DNA from: Candidatus Nitrosopumilus sp.
GTDB lineage: Archaea > Thermoproteota > Nitrososphaeria > Nitrososphaerales > Nitrosopumilaceae
NCBI GenBank assembly: GCA_022758935.1
Contig: JAEMQG010000068.1
Coordinates: 1 to 5,613, forward strand
DNA: 5,613 bases
Direction of reading: 5' to 3'
The notes beneath the pieces were generated by a model. The model searched no databases. It was not told the DNA's origin and worked only from the letters and a program-made list of their open reading frames with translations. Both the position numbers and the translations under genes were made by a program. Positions within the stretch are counted from its first letter, which is position 1. Each line of letters starts with the position of its first letter. Shown piece by piece: positions 1 to 5,195 of this stretch.

Positions 1-141
1 CTGAGTTGGGAATTTCGTCTAGATTACTTTCGTCTAGATTACTTTCGTCTAGATTACTTTCGTCTAGATTACTTTCGTCTAGATTACTTTCGTCTAGATT
101 ACTTTCGTATGACAATGCAAACACAATATTTATTTAGCTAA
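1..141 (+). CDS. Possible 3' end of a gene with an FRLDY pentapeptide repeat (partial)
   Basis: Frame 1 is open from the left edge to a TAA at 139-141, giving 46 visible codons. After four residues (LSWE) it reads six FRLDY units, then a short non-repetitive tail ending in QYLFS. The stop lies 9 bp before the convergent stop of the dehydrogenase-like gene at 151, which is a normal gene-end arrangement in a compact genome. No domain can be recognised, and the start lies outside the window. An opposite-strand alternative also exists: from GTG at 124-122 or TTG at 115-113 the minus strand reads off the left edge with an NLDES repeat. Repeats of length divisible by three open frames by chance, so neither reading is secure. 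The array could also be non-coding. Confidence 0.3.
   Translation: MSWEFRLDYFRLDYFRLDYFRLDYFRLDYFRLDYFRMTMQTQYLFS
13..108. repeat. Perfect 15-bp tandem repeat, 6.4 copies
   Basis: The unit tttcgtctagattac occurs six times head to tail without any base difference (starts at 13, 28, 43, 58, 73, 88), followed by a partial copy of six bases (103-108). There are no spacers. Each unit contains the palindrome TCTAGA. The period is a multiple of three, so any reading frame that is open through one unit is open through the whole array: the plus strand can read FRLDY and the minus strand NLDES. Complete identity between copies points to recent expansion by strand slippage, or to ongoing homogenisation. 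An assembly error at a short repeat is also possible, because copy number in such arrays is often wrong. Confidence 0.97.
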
Positions 142-150
142 TTTATACTC

Positions 151-1290
151 TTAGTGAATAATTTCACATAAAGGGTTAGTTTTAATCACAATAATATTAG
201 AATCTTGTTTATTTTTTTCTATATTCTCAAAATCTTTTTTTGAGCATGCAACAATAATTGTAGTCTTGTCACTATGGAATAAATCAAAATTTGGATCTGC
301 GTATGCTTCGACATCACCAATGTAATCACGTAGTTTTAAAGTTAGATTATGTAACATTTCAATTTTATCTCCACGCATTTCGTGCTGATCAAGTGTCCAA
401 GATAAAGCAATTTTAGTTCTGCTTGCTTTTAGATCATTTTTCTTTAAAGTAGAACGAATTTCATCAATTAATCTTTTAATATAACCATCAATTCCCTTAA
501 CACTTCCATTTATTAGATACATGAGCGTGTTTGCACTTTCAAATGAAGAGCCTAAAGATTTGAGGTCAAATAATCCACTAACCATATTGTCTAAAAAAAT
601 CTCTTGAAAATCATCTGAAGAAAGATCATTTTTTGTGACGTCGTCTTGCACATATCTACAAACTTCTAGAATGCTACTGAGACTAGAAAATCTAGATAAG
701 ATATTGATTGCATGAAAATGTTCAGCTGAAGAAAGGGCTACAAATTTTTTTTCTTTTTTTCCAGTTGTTAAAAGCTCCGCTAATGTTAAATCTACTTTTC
801 CATTAAAGGAACCAATAACATTTGGATGTTGATTAAGAGATTCCAATGGATAATAGAAGTAAGAAATTTGTTTTCCTACTTCGAGACCTGTAACATGCTC
901 AAGTAATGAAATATTTTCATTATTGCCACCAAAACCAACTGGTAGAGTATAAATCAAAGAACTATTTTTTTTTAGAGAAGTTGCAGCATCTTTGAATTTT
1001 GAATGAATTTCAGTTTTGATGTCTTGTCCTGTTTTTCTAATTCTTGGTGTAAAGAATAGATATTGAGCTTTTGAAATAGCTACATCGATTGGCTCCATAG
1101 CCAACAATGGTTCATCTTCTTTCAGAGAAGATACGTTTGGATAAGTTTTAGCTATTTCGGCTTTAAGAGAGATTGCTGATGGCGTAGATTCATCAATAAT
1201 GTATACATCGGCTCCTTTTATTGCCATTTGGGATGCAATGGTATAACCTTCCGTACTAAGTCCATAAACAACAACTTTTGCTCCTCCCAT
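151..1290 (-). CDS. Degenerate nucleotide-sugar dehydrogenase-like protein (UDPG/GDP-mannose dehydrogenase superfamily, catalytic Cys absent)
   Basis: This 379-residue protein has the length and three-part layout of UDP-glucose/UDP-ManNAc dehydrogenases. Residues 5-35 form a Rossmann-like start (VVVYGLSTEG, then an acidic D33 after the second strand), although the usual GxGxxG has become GLSTEG. Residues 111-160 resemble the end of the NAD domain. A helical centre begins near SSAE (187-190). Residues 290-335 resemble the family C-terminal domain, with an R near DQHEMRG and a G-V-AYADP strand. By hand alignment, the catalytic Lys and Asn after the SAE motif are His193 and Ile197, and no GGxC motif is present. 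The only cysteines, C211, C349 and C375, are elsewhere. The protein is therefore probably not an active dehydrogenase. The ATG at 1290 is the first start after an in-frame TGA nine bases upstream. It diverges from the DUF354 gene across 63 bp. A divergent GT or unrelated Rossmann protein is the alternative. Confidence 0.75.
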   Translation of the reverse strand: MGGAKVVVYGLSTEGYTIASQMAIKGADVYIIDESTPSAISLKAEIAKTYPNVSSLKEDEPLLAMEPIDVAISKAQYLFFTPRIRKTGQDIKTEIHSKFKDAATSLKKNSSLIYTLPVGFGGNNENISLLEHVTGLEVGKQISYFYYPLESLNQHPNVIGSFNGKVDLTLAELLTTGKKEKKFVALSSAEHFHAINILSRFSSLSSILEVCRYVQDDVTKNDLSSDDFQEIFLDNMVSGLFDLKSLGSSFESANTLMYLINGSVKGIDGYIKRLIDEIRSTLKKNDLKASRTKIALSWTLDQHEMRGDKIEMLHNLTLKLRDYIGDVEAYADPNFDLFHSDKTTIIVACSKKDFENIEKNKQDSNIIVIKTNPLCEIIH

Positions 1291-1335
1291 TACACATCAG
1301 AAGATAATAGACTAAGAAAAACTTATTGAACTTAT

Positions 1336-1345
1336 CATTATAATG
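1336..1345. promoter_or_regulatory. Perfect 10-bp palindrome in divergent intergenic region
   Basis: CATTATAATG is a perfect palindrome with a TATA-like core in the 63-bp gap between two divergent genes. It lies 8 bp before the TTG start of the DUF354 gene and 45 bp upstream of the ATG of the minus-strand gene. It could serve as a minus-strand TATA box or as a small operator shared by both genes. It is too close to the TTG to be that gene's own box A unless a later start were used. In A/T-rich DNA such short palindromes also arise by chance. Confidence 0.25.
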
Positions 1346-1353
1346 GAAAATAC

Positions 1354-2379
1354 TTGAAAATATGGATTGATATTCTAACTCCTAAGCAATTATTGTTTTC
1401 TGAACCAATAATTAAAAAATTAAGTAAAAAACATGATGTTTTGTGTACTTCAAGAGTATACGATGAAGTCACAAAATTAGCAAATATTCGAAATTTAGAC
1501 CTAGTTTGTGTCGGTAAGTATGGAGGTGACAAAAAATATGGCAAGCTTGAAGCCAGTATTGATCGGATGAAAAAATTGTTGTTATTAATTAATGAATTTT
1601 CTCCAGACTTTGTAATTAGTTTCTGTTCTCCAGAAGCAGCGAGGATATCATTTGGTATGGGAATTAATCACATTGCATTTTGTGATTCACCACATGCTAA
1701 TGCAGTAATGAAGCTAACATTGCCTTTAATTCAAAAATTATTAACGCCATGGATTATTCCGAAGAAAGAGTTTTCAAAATACGGAATAGACAAGAAAAAT
1801 ATCATCCATTACAAAGCAATAGATGCATTTGTCACAATGAAAAGAGCTACAAAAAAAAATGGTGTGTTACCCTTCAAAAATACTTGTAAGAAAAATATTC
1901 TGATCAGAATAGAAGAAGAACAAGCATCATATACATCAAAATCAAGAAACATAATTCCAATAATTAATGAAATTGTAAATGAATTTGATGGAGAAAATAT
2001 TGTAATTCTTGGAAGATATTCAGAGCAAATTAAAAACCTGCAAAAATTATTTGGTAAAAAAATAAGAGTTTTAAAAATGTCATTTGATGGAAAACAATTG
2101 TTAAATAATACAGATGTTTTTATTGGATCAGGCGGTACTATGACTGCAGAATCTGCGTTACTTGGAATTCCAACAATTTCCTATAATGCAGTACCAAATA
2201 TTGTTGAAAGCTATTTACTAAAAAATAATCTTTTAAAAAGAGAAACAAATCCCAAAAAAATAACCAAAATTATCAAGAAATTTCTTCAATCATCTGATGA
2301 TTATAGAAAAAGAGCACAAAAAATTTCAAACAATATGGAAGATCCTATTGAAAAATTAATTCAAATAATTAGGGAATAA
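1354..2379 (+). CDS. DUF354 family protein, GT-B-like (MurG / UDP-GlcNAc 2-epimerase-like fold)
   Basis: This 341-residue soluble protein begins MKIWIDILTPKQ, the typical DUF354 N-terminus, where a Rossmann strand is followed by a helix. The C-terminal half carries GSGGTMTAESALLGIPT (258-274), the glycine-rich loop and acidic residue that hold the donor nucleotide in GT-B enzymes such as MurG and the UDP-GlcNAc 2-epimerases. A conserved-looking FCSPEAARISFGMGI segment and DSPHAN lie in the N-terminal half. DUF354 proteins are mostly archaeal and often sit with sugar-nucleotide genes, and their reaction is not firmly established. The start is TTG: the only nearby ATG (1343) reads four codons to a TGA in another frame, and an in-frame TGA lies at 1327-1329 with no ATG between. 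Expression seems separate from the following tRNA. The flanking dehydrogenase-like genes suggest a shared sugar pathway, which is inferred. No signal peptide or membrane segment is evident. Confidence 0.88.
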   Translation: MKIWIDILTPKQLLFSEPIIKKLSKKHDVLCTSRVYDEVTKLANIRNLDLVCVGKYGGDKKYGKLEASIDRMKKLLLLINEFSPDFVISFCSPEAARISFGMGINHIAFCDSPHANAVMKLTLPLIQKLLTPWIIPKKEFSKYGIDKKNIIHYKAIDAFVTMKRATKKNGVLPFKNTCKKNILIRIEEEQASYTSKSRNIIPIINEIVNEFDGENIVILGRYSEQIKNLQKLFGKKIRVLKMSFDGKQLLNNTDVFIGSGGTMTAESALLGIPTISYNAVPNIVESYLLKNNLLKRETNPKKITKIIKKFLQSSDDYRKRAQKISNNMEDPIEKLIQIIRE

Positions 2380-2412
2380 ATTATGAATTGATTCAAGTGT
2401 AGAAATAAACAC

Positions 2413-2420
2413 AAATAAAA
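2413..2420 (+). promoter_or_regulatory. Candidate box A for tRNA-Gln
   Basis: The A/T-rich octamer aaataaaa centres about 38 bp upstream of the mature tRNA 5' end. With the usual archaeal spacing of about 26 bp, it would place transcription start near 2441-2445 and give a 5' leader of roughly ten bases for RNase P removal. The match to a TATA box is loose and the surrounding DNA is A/T-rich, so this is a weak call. Confidence 0.3.
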
Positions 2421-2454
2421 AGTTCATTAAGGGAATTGGTGTGCTCGTTTTAGC

Positions 2455-2527
2455 AGCCCGGTAGTGTAGCGGTCAAGCATAGGGGCCTTTGAAGCCCTTG
2501 ACCCCAGTTCGAGTCTGGGCCGGGCTA
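2455..2527 (+). tRNA. tRNA-Gln (anticodon UUG)
   Basis: The cloverleaf folds completely. The acceptor agcccgg (2455-2461) pairs with ccgggct (2520-2526), with discriminator A at 2527. The D stem is gtgt/gcat, with two wobble pairs and GG at 2471-2472. The anticodon stem is ggggc/gccct around the loop cttTTGaa, giving anticodon TTG at 2489-2491 (codon CAA). The variable loop has four bases, and the T stem cccag/ctggg encloses ttcgagt. CCA is not encoded, as is usual in archaea. The A1-U72 first pair is the known identity feature by which archaeal GatDE selects Glu-tRNA(Gln) for conversion to Gln-tRNA(Gln). No intron is present at the anticodon or elsewhere, although thaumarchaeal tRNAs often carry them. 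It lies between two plus-strand protein genes. Confidence 0.97.
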
Positions 2528-2550
2528 CTATATTTAAAAAAAGAGAATAG

Positions 2551-2563
2551 TTATAATATAAAA
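2551..2563 (+). promoter_or_regulatory. Candidate box A for the short dehydrogenase gene
   Basis: The stretch ttataatataaaa is a good TATA-like element centred about 31 bp before the ATG at 2588. That spacing would start transcription at, or a few bases before, the start codon, giving a leaderless or nearly leaderless mRNA. No Shine-Dalgarno sequence is visible before the ATG, which fits. The gene therefore probably has its own promoter and does not rely on read-through from the tRNA. Confidence 0.45.
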
Positions 2564-2587
2564 ATCTAAATTTACATATGGTTGTAG

Positions 2588-3343
2588 ATGACTGATATTA
2601 TTTTGGGAATGGGAGAAGTTGGTTCTACTCTGTTTGATTTACTTAGTGAACGTGGTTTTAATTGTGTAGGTATAGATAAAGATACTTCAAAATGTAAAAA
2701 CTATTCTGAAAATATTTCGATAGAAAACCCAGAGTATCTACATGTTTGTCTTCCAGGAGAATTAAATAAATTTGAAGAAATTACCACAGATTGGATAAAA
2801 AAAATTAAGAATTTACAGGTAGTTATTATTCATTCGACAGTAAAGCCGGGCACTACAAAAAATCTTCAAAATAAATTTGATCTCACCATTTTATTTTCAC
2901 CAGTACGTGGAGTACACAGAAGATTTTTAGATGACATAAAAAAATATACAAAATTTATTTCCTCTGATAAAAAAGAAATTGATCCTAAAATTAAATTAGA
3001 TTTAGAGAAAAGATTCCAAAAAATACAATGGATGTCCAGTACAAAAACTGCTGAATTGGCAAAAATCTTAGTAGATACAACATATTATGGATGGCTAATC
3101 AATTATGCTCAAATTACAAAAATGATTTGTGATAAAGAAAAAATAGATTTTGATGAAATGTGGAAATTTGCAGATGAAATTCATGAAAATTTAGGAAATA
3201 GACCAAAGATGTATCCTGGAATAATCGGGGGTCATTGTGTAATACCAAACCTAAATTTAGCAGAATATGATAATTTAGAAATTATTAAAAAAATAAACGA
3301 GACATACAAGAATTTTACGGAAATTGAAAATTCTAATGATTAA
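2588..3343 (+). CDS. Short UDP-glucose/UDP-ManNAc dehydrogenase-like protein lacking the C-terminal domain
   Basis: The 251-residue protein follows the dehydrogenase family through the NAD domain and central helix, then stops. It shows the Rossmann loop GMGEVG (7-12), acidic D30 for the NAD ribose, HSTVKPGTT (82-90), SPVRGVH (104-110), a central helix TAELAKILVDTTYYG (154-168) and a catalytic-cysteine loop PGIIGGHC (210-217). Full family members exceed 400 residues and end in a UDP-sugar-binding domain, which is absent here. By hand alignment to Streptococcus pyogenes UGDH, Lys204 (K159) and Cys260 (C217) are kept, while Asn208 is Asp163, Asp264 is Asn221 and Glu141 (in NPEF) is Val106. NAD-dependent oxidation of a nucleotide sugar or other sugar alcohol is plausible but the substrate is unknown. 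The ATG follows directly after an in-frame TAG (2585-2587), which fixes the start. The stop overlaps a convergent stop by three bases. Confidence 0.82.
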   Translation: MTDIILGMGEVGSTLFDLLSERGFNCVGIDKDTSKCKNYSENISIENPEYLHVCLPGELNKFEEITTDWIKKIKNLQVVIIHSTVKPGTTKNLQNKFDLTILFSPVRGVHRRFLDDIKKYTKFISSDKKEIDPKIKLDLEKRFQKIQWMSSTKTAELAKILVDTTYYGWLINYAQITKMICDKEKIDFDEMWKFADEIHENLGNRPKMYPGIIGGHCVIPNLNLAEYDNLEIIKKINETYKNFTEIENSND

Positions 3344-4101
3344 AAATCTAATTTTGTAAGTAATTTTGTTGCAATAATGAAGAGAATAGACGCGATGGCA
3401 ACTAAAACACACATTTCCATAATTACAAAATTTGTAATATTACCAAAAATTCCAGCACGTATTACATCAACCAAATAGGTAAGTGGATTTAGGTAAAAAG
3501 TTGTTTTAAGAGGTTCTGGTGTCCCTGAAGCTGGATAAAATGCAGTACTAACAAATGCAAAAAATAGAAAAACAGTATTAATAATTACATTAAATCCTTC
3601 GCTGGAACGTAATCTGGTAGAAATTATTGATGCAATCGAACCAAATAGAACTGATCCGGTTATCGCTGCAAAGATAATCACAGGGATAGTAATCAATGTA
3701 AATTCAATTGATTCAAAAAATACAGGATATCCAACAAGTGCAATCAAAGATGCGCTTACTAATCCTACAATTCCAATAGTGCAAATATTACTCAAAATAT
3801 AGTCAGTTCGTGTAAAAGGTCCTGACATTATTTGTTCAAACATTCCATGTCTCCTATCATTCCATATTATTATTCCTGAAATAAGAGTACTATTCATAAT
3901 GTTAAATCCAATCATACCAGATGCCAAAAAGGCTGGATAGTCAAGTTCTTTGTTACCAAAAGGCACTTTCTGAATTAATGAGGTGTAAGCATAGCCAGCA
4001 ACAAAAATGTAAATTAGTGGAAATATCACTTGCCAGATTAAAAATCCTGGATTAATTGATATTGTTAAATTTCTATTAACAAGTCTAATTATTGGATGCA
4101 T
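3340..4101 (-). CDS. ABC-2 type transporter permease
   Basis: This is the membrane partner of the upstream ATPase. The protein is about 253 residues with six predicted membrane segments (numbered from an ATG at 4107: about 22-42, 58-82, 104-126, 138-163, 173-191 and 227-249). The cytoplasmic stretch NDRRHGMFEQIMSGP after segment 2 is the typical ABC-2 coupling region, and YLNPLTYLVDVIRAGIFG before the last segment is a family hallmark. Two starts are possible. ATG 4107-4105 has GGTGA directly against it, too close to act as a Shine-Dalgarno. ATG 4101-4099, two codons in, has the same GGTGA six bases upstream, so it is preferred here. Either start overlaps the ATPase end (stop 4085-4087), indicating translational coupling in one operon. 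Two subunits would pair with two ATPases in the cell membrane. The substrate is unknown; drug, lipid or glycan export are all possible. A T7 run on the transcribed strand (plus-strand A's at 3287-3293), about 47 bases past the stop, may terminate the transcript. Confidence 0.92.
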   Translation of the reverse strand: MHPIIRLVNRNLTISINPGFLIWQVIFPLIYIFVAGYAYTSLIQKVPFGNKELDYPAFLASGMIGFNIMNSTLISGIIIWNDRRHGMFEQIMSGPFTRTDYILSNICTIGIVGLVSASLIALVGYPVFFESIEFTLITIPVIIFAAITGSVLFGSIASIISTRLRSSEGFNVIINTVFLFFAFVSTAFYPASGTPEPLKTTFYLNPLTYLVDVIRAGIFGNITNFVIMEMCVLVAIASILFIIATKLLTKLDF

Positions 4102-5023
4102 TATCATTCACCATTTTTAAAAAAATTTCTTCAAGATTTGTAGGAATGGCAGATAAATCTTCTACCTCGATTTTATTATCGTTTAGAATTCGTAAAACTT
4201 GTAATAATATTAATTCAGATTGTTTTGAATGAATTATTATATTTGTTCCATTATCAAAATCAATTTTGCAATCAGGAATACCTGAAAGAAGAGTTGATAT
4301 TTCATTTTGTTTTTTTATTAAATGAATTTTTATTGTTTTTTCTTTACCAAATTTATTTTTTAGAGCCTCAGGAGTATCCACGGTAAGAATTTTCCCTTTA
4401 TCAATTATAGCTATTTGATCACAAAGATATTCAGCTTCGCTTAGAATATGTGTTGTGTAAAATATTGTCAGACCTGTTTTTGCTTTATTTTTTAAATAAT
4501 CTAATAATTTTCTTCGTGCACTGGGATCCAATCCTACAGTTGGTTCATCTAAAAATAAAAGATCCATATCGTGCATGAATTCACGAGCCACTTGTACTCT
4601 CCTTCTTTGACCAATAGATAGATCTTCATTTTTTTTCTTTCTAATATCTATCAGATCAAAATCTTGCAAAAGTTTTTCCGTTCTTTTTTTACGTTCAATT
4701 TTAGGAACGTTCCACATCATTCCATATTTATCTAGAGATTTTTCAACAGTTAGTGTTGGTTCGTAGCTAGGTTGTTGTAAAACTACGCCAATTTTATGAC
4801 GGATTTGTAAAGGATTTTCTATAGCGTTTATTCCTAGAATTGTTAGAGAGCCACCTGAAGGTTGAATGAGTGTCGTTAGAAGTTTAATGGTTGTTGATTT
4901 TCCTGCACCGTTAGGACCCAAAAATCCAAAAATCAGGCCGGATTTTATAGATAAAACAATATCGTCAACTGCTTTAACTTGTCCATATAATTTTGATATG
5001 TGTTCAACACTAATGCATGACAT
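4085..5023 (-). CDS. ABC transporter ATP-binding protein (DrrA-like ABC-2 exporter)
   Basis: This 312-residue cytoplasmic ATPase powers the permease encoded just downstream. All nucleotide-binding motifs are present in order: an A-loop tyrosine (Y13), Walker A GPNGAGKST (36-44), Q-loop around Q83, signature LSIGQ (135-139, where the usual LSGGQ has Ile for Gly), Walker B LLFLDEP (155-161), D-loop GLDP (164-167) and H-loop His192. The C-terminal extension ending in NLEEIFLKM is the regulatory tail common in DrrA/CcmA-type exporters with separate permeases. The ATG at 5023 is seven residues before the usual start of homology. It has no Shine-Dalgarno, so a leaderless or short-leader message is likely. 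The gene diverges from the RPA gene across 172 bp, and an imperfect inverted repeat lies just upstream. Family placement is secure; substrate is not. Confidence 0.95.
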   Translation of the reverse strand: MSCISVEHISKLYGQVKAVDDIVLSIKSGLIFGFLGPNGAGKSTTIKLLTTLIQPSGGSLTILGINAIENPLQIRHKIGVVLQQPSYEPTLTVEKSLDKYGMMWNVPKIERKKRTEKLLQDFDLIDIRKKKNEDLSIGQRRRVQVAREFMHDMDLLFLDEPTVGLDPSARRKLLDYLKNKAKTGLTIFYTTHILSEAEYLCDQIAIIDKGKILTVDTPEALKNKFGKEKTIKIHLIKKQNEISTLLSGIPDCKIDFDNGTNIIIHSKQSELILLQVLRILNDNKIEVEDLSAIPTNLEEIFLKMVNDNASNN

Positions 5024-5032
5024 GAAATAAGA

Positions 5033-5070
5033 ATGATCTTCTCACTAATTTAGTTAATGAGATTTATCAT
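5033..5070. promoter_or_regulatory. Imperfect inverted repeat upstream of the ABC operon
   Basis: The core pairs CTCA-c-TAA (5041-5048) with TTA-a-TGAG (5054-5061) around a five-base centre. Outer arms ATGAT (5033-5037) and ATCAT (5066-5070) continue the symmetry with a small offset. It sits 10 to 47 bases upstream of the ATPase start, where box A and the transcription start should be, so a repressor bound here could block the exporter operon. The position is suggestive, but A/T-rich DNA gives imperfect repeats often. Confidence 0.35.
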
Positions 5071-5149
5071 AAGTTTTGGTGGTAATTATAAGAGTAAATA
5101 ACAAAAAAATATAGTTTATCGATCAATTAACGTTTTAATACACTAGAGA

Positions 5150-5194
5150 ATGATAATGAAATTTTTATTAATAGACCCAGTTTATAGACATTAA
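5150..5194 (+). other. Possible 14-codon upstream ORF before RPA
   Basis: An ATG at 5150 opens a 14-residue frame (MIMKFLLIDPVYRH) whose TAA at 5192-5194 lies one base before the TTG start of the RPA gene, in another frame. If the RPA message has a leader, this could couple or dampen RPA translation. If the message is leaderless, as the TATA-like element at 5163-5171 suggests, the ORF is not transcribed with it. No clear Shine-Dalgarno precedes it. It is most likely a chance frame. Confidence 0.15.
5163..5171 (+). promoter_or_regulatory. Candidate box A for the RPA gene
   Basis: The element ttttattaa centres about 29 bp before the TTG at 5196, the spacing expected for a leaderless archaeal transcript. 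No Shine-Dalgarno is seen before the TTG, which is consistent. A second T/A stretch (tttata, 5181-5186) is too close to the start to serve. Confidence 0.4.
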
Positions 5195-5195
5195 A

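Noticed and set aside
13..108. CRISPR array or replication iterons
   Set aside because: The units are directly abutting with no unique spacers and are too short for CRISPR repeats. No initiator gene or A/T-rich unwinding region is adjacent to suggest an origin.
1343..1356. Frameshifted or broken N-terminus of the DUF354 gene
   Set aside because: The TTG frame already begins with the complete expected family N-terminus, so no sequence is missing.
1338..1544. 68-codon open frame on the minus strand
   Set aside because: It lies opposite the well-supported DUF354 gene, has no recognisable domain, and its composition looks like an antisense shadow.
2381..2393. Short hairpin (gaat-tg-attc) after the DUF354 stop as a terminator
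   Set aside because: A four-base stem with a two-base loop and no following T-run is not a credible terminator.
2455..2527. tRNA gene as an integration site with an attL/attR pair
   Set aside because: No integrase is in the window and I could find no second copy of the tRNA 3' end.
5024..5195. Riboswitch or structured ncRNA in the 172-bp divergent gap
   Set aside because: Apart from the A/T-rich inverted repeat there is no stable GC-containing helix or recognisable motif, and the RPA transcript looks leaderless.
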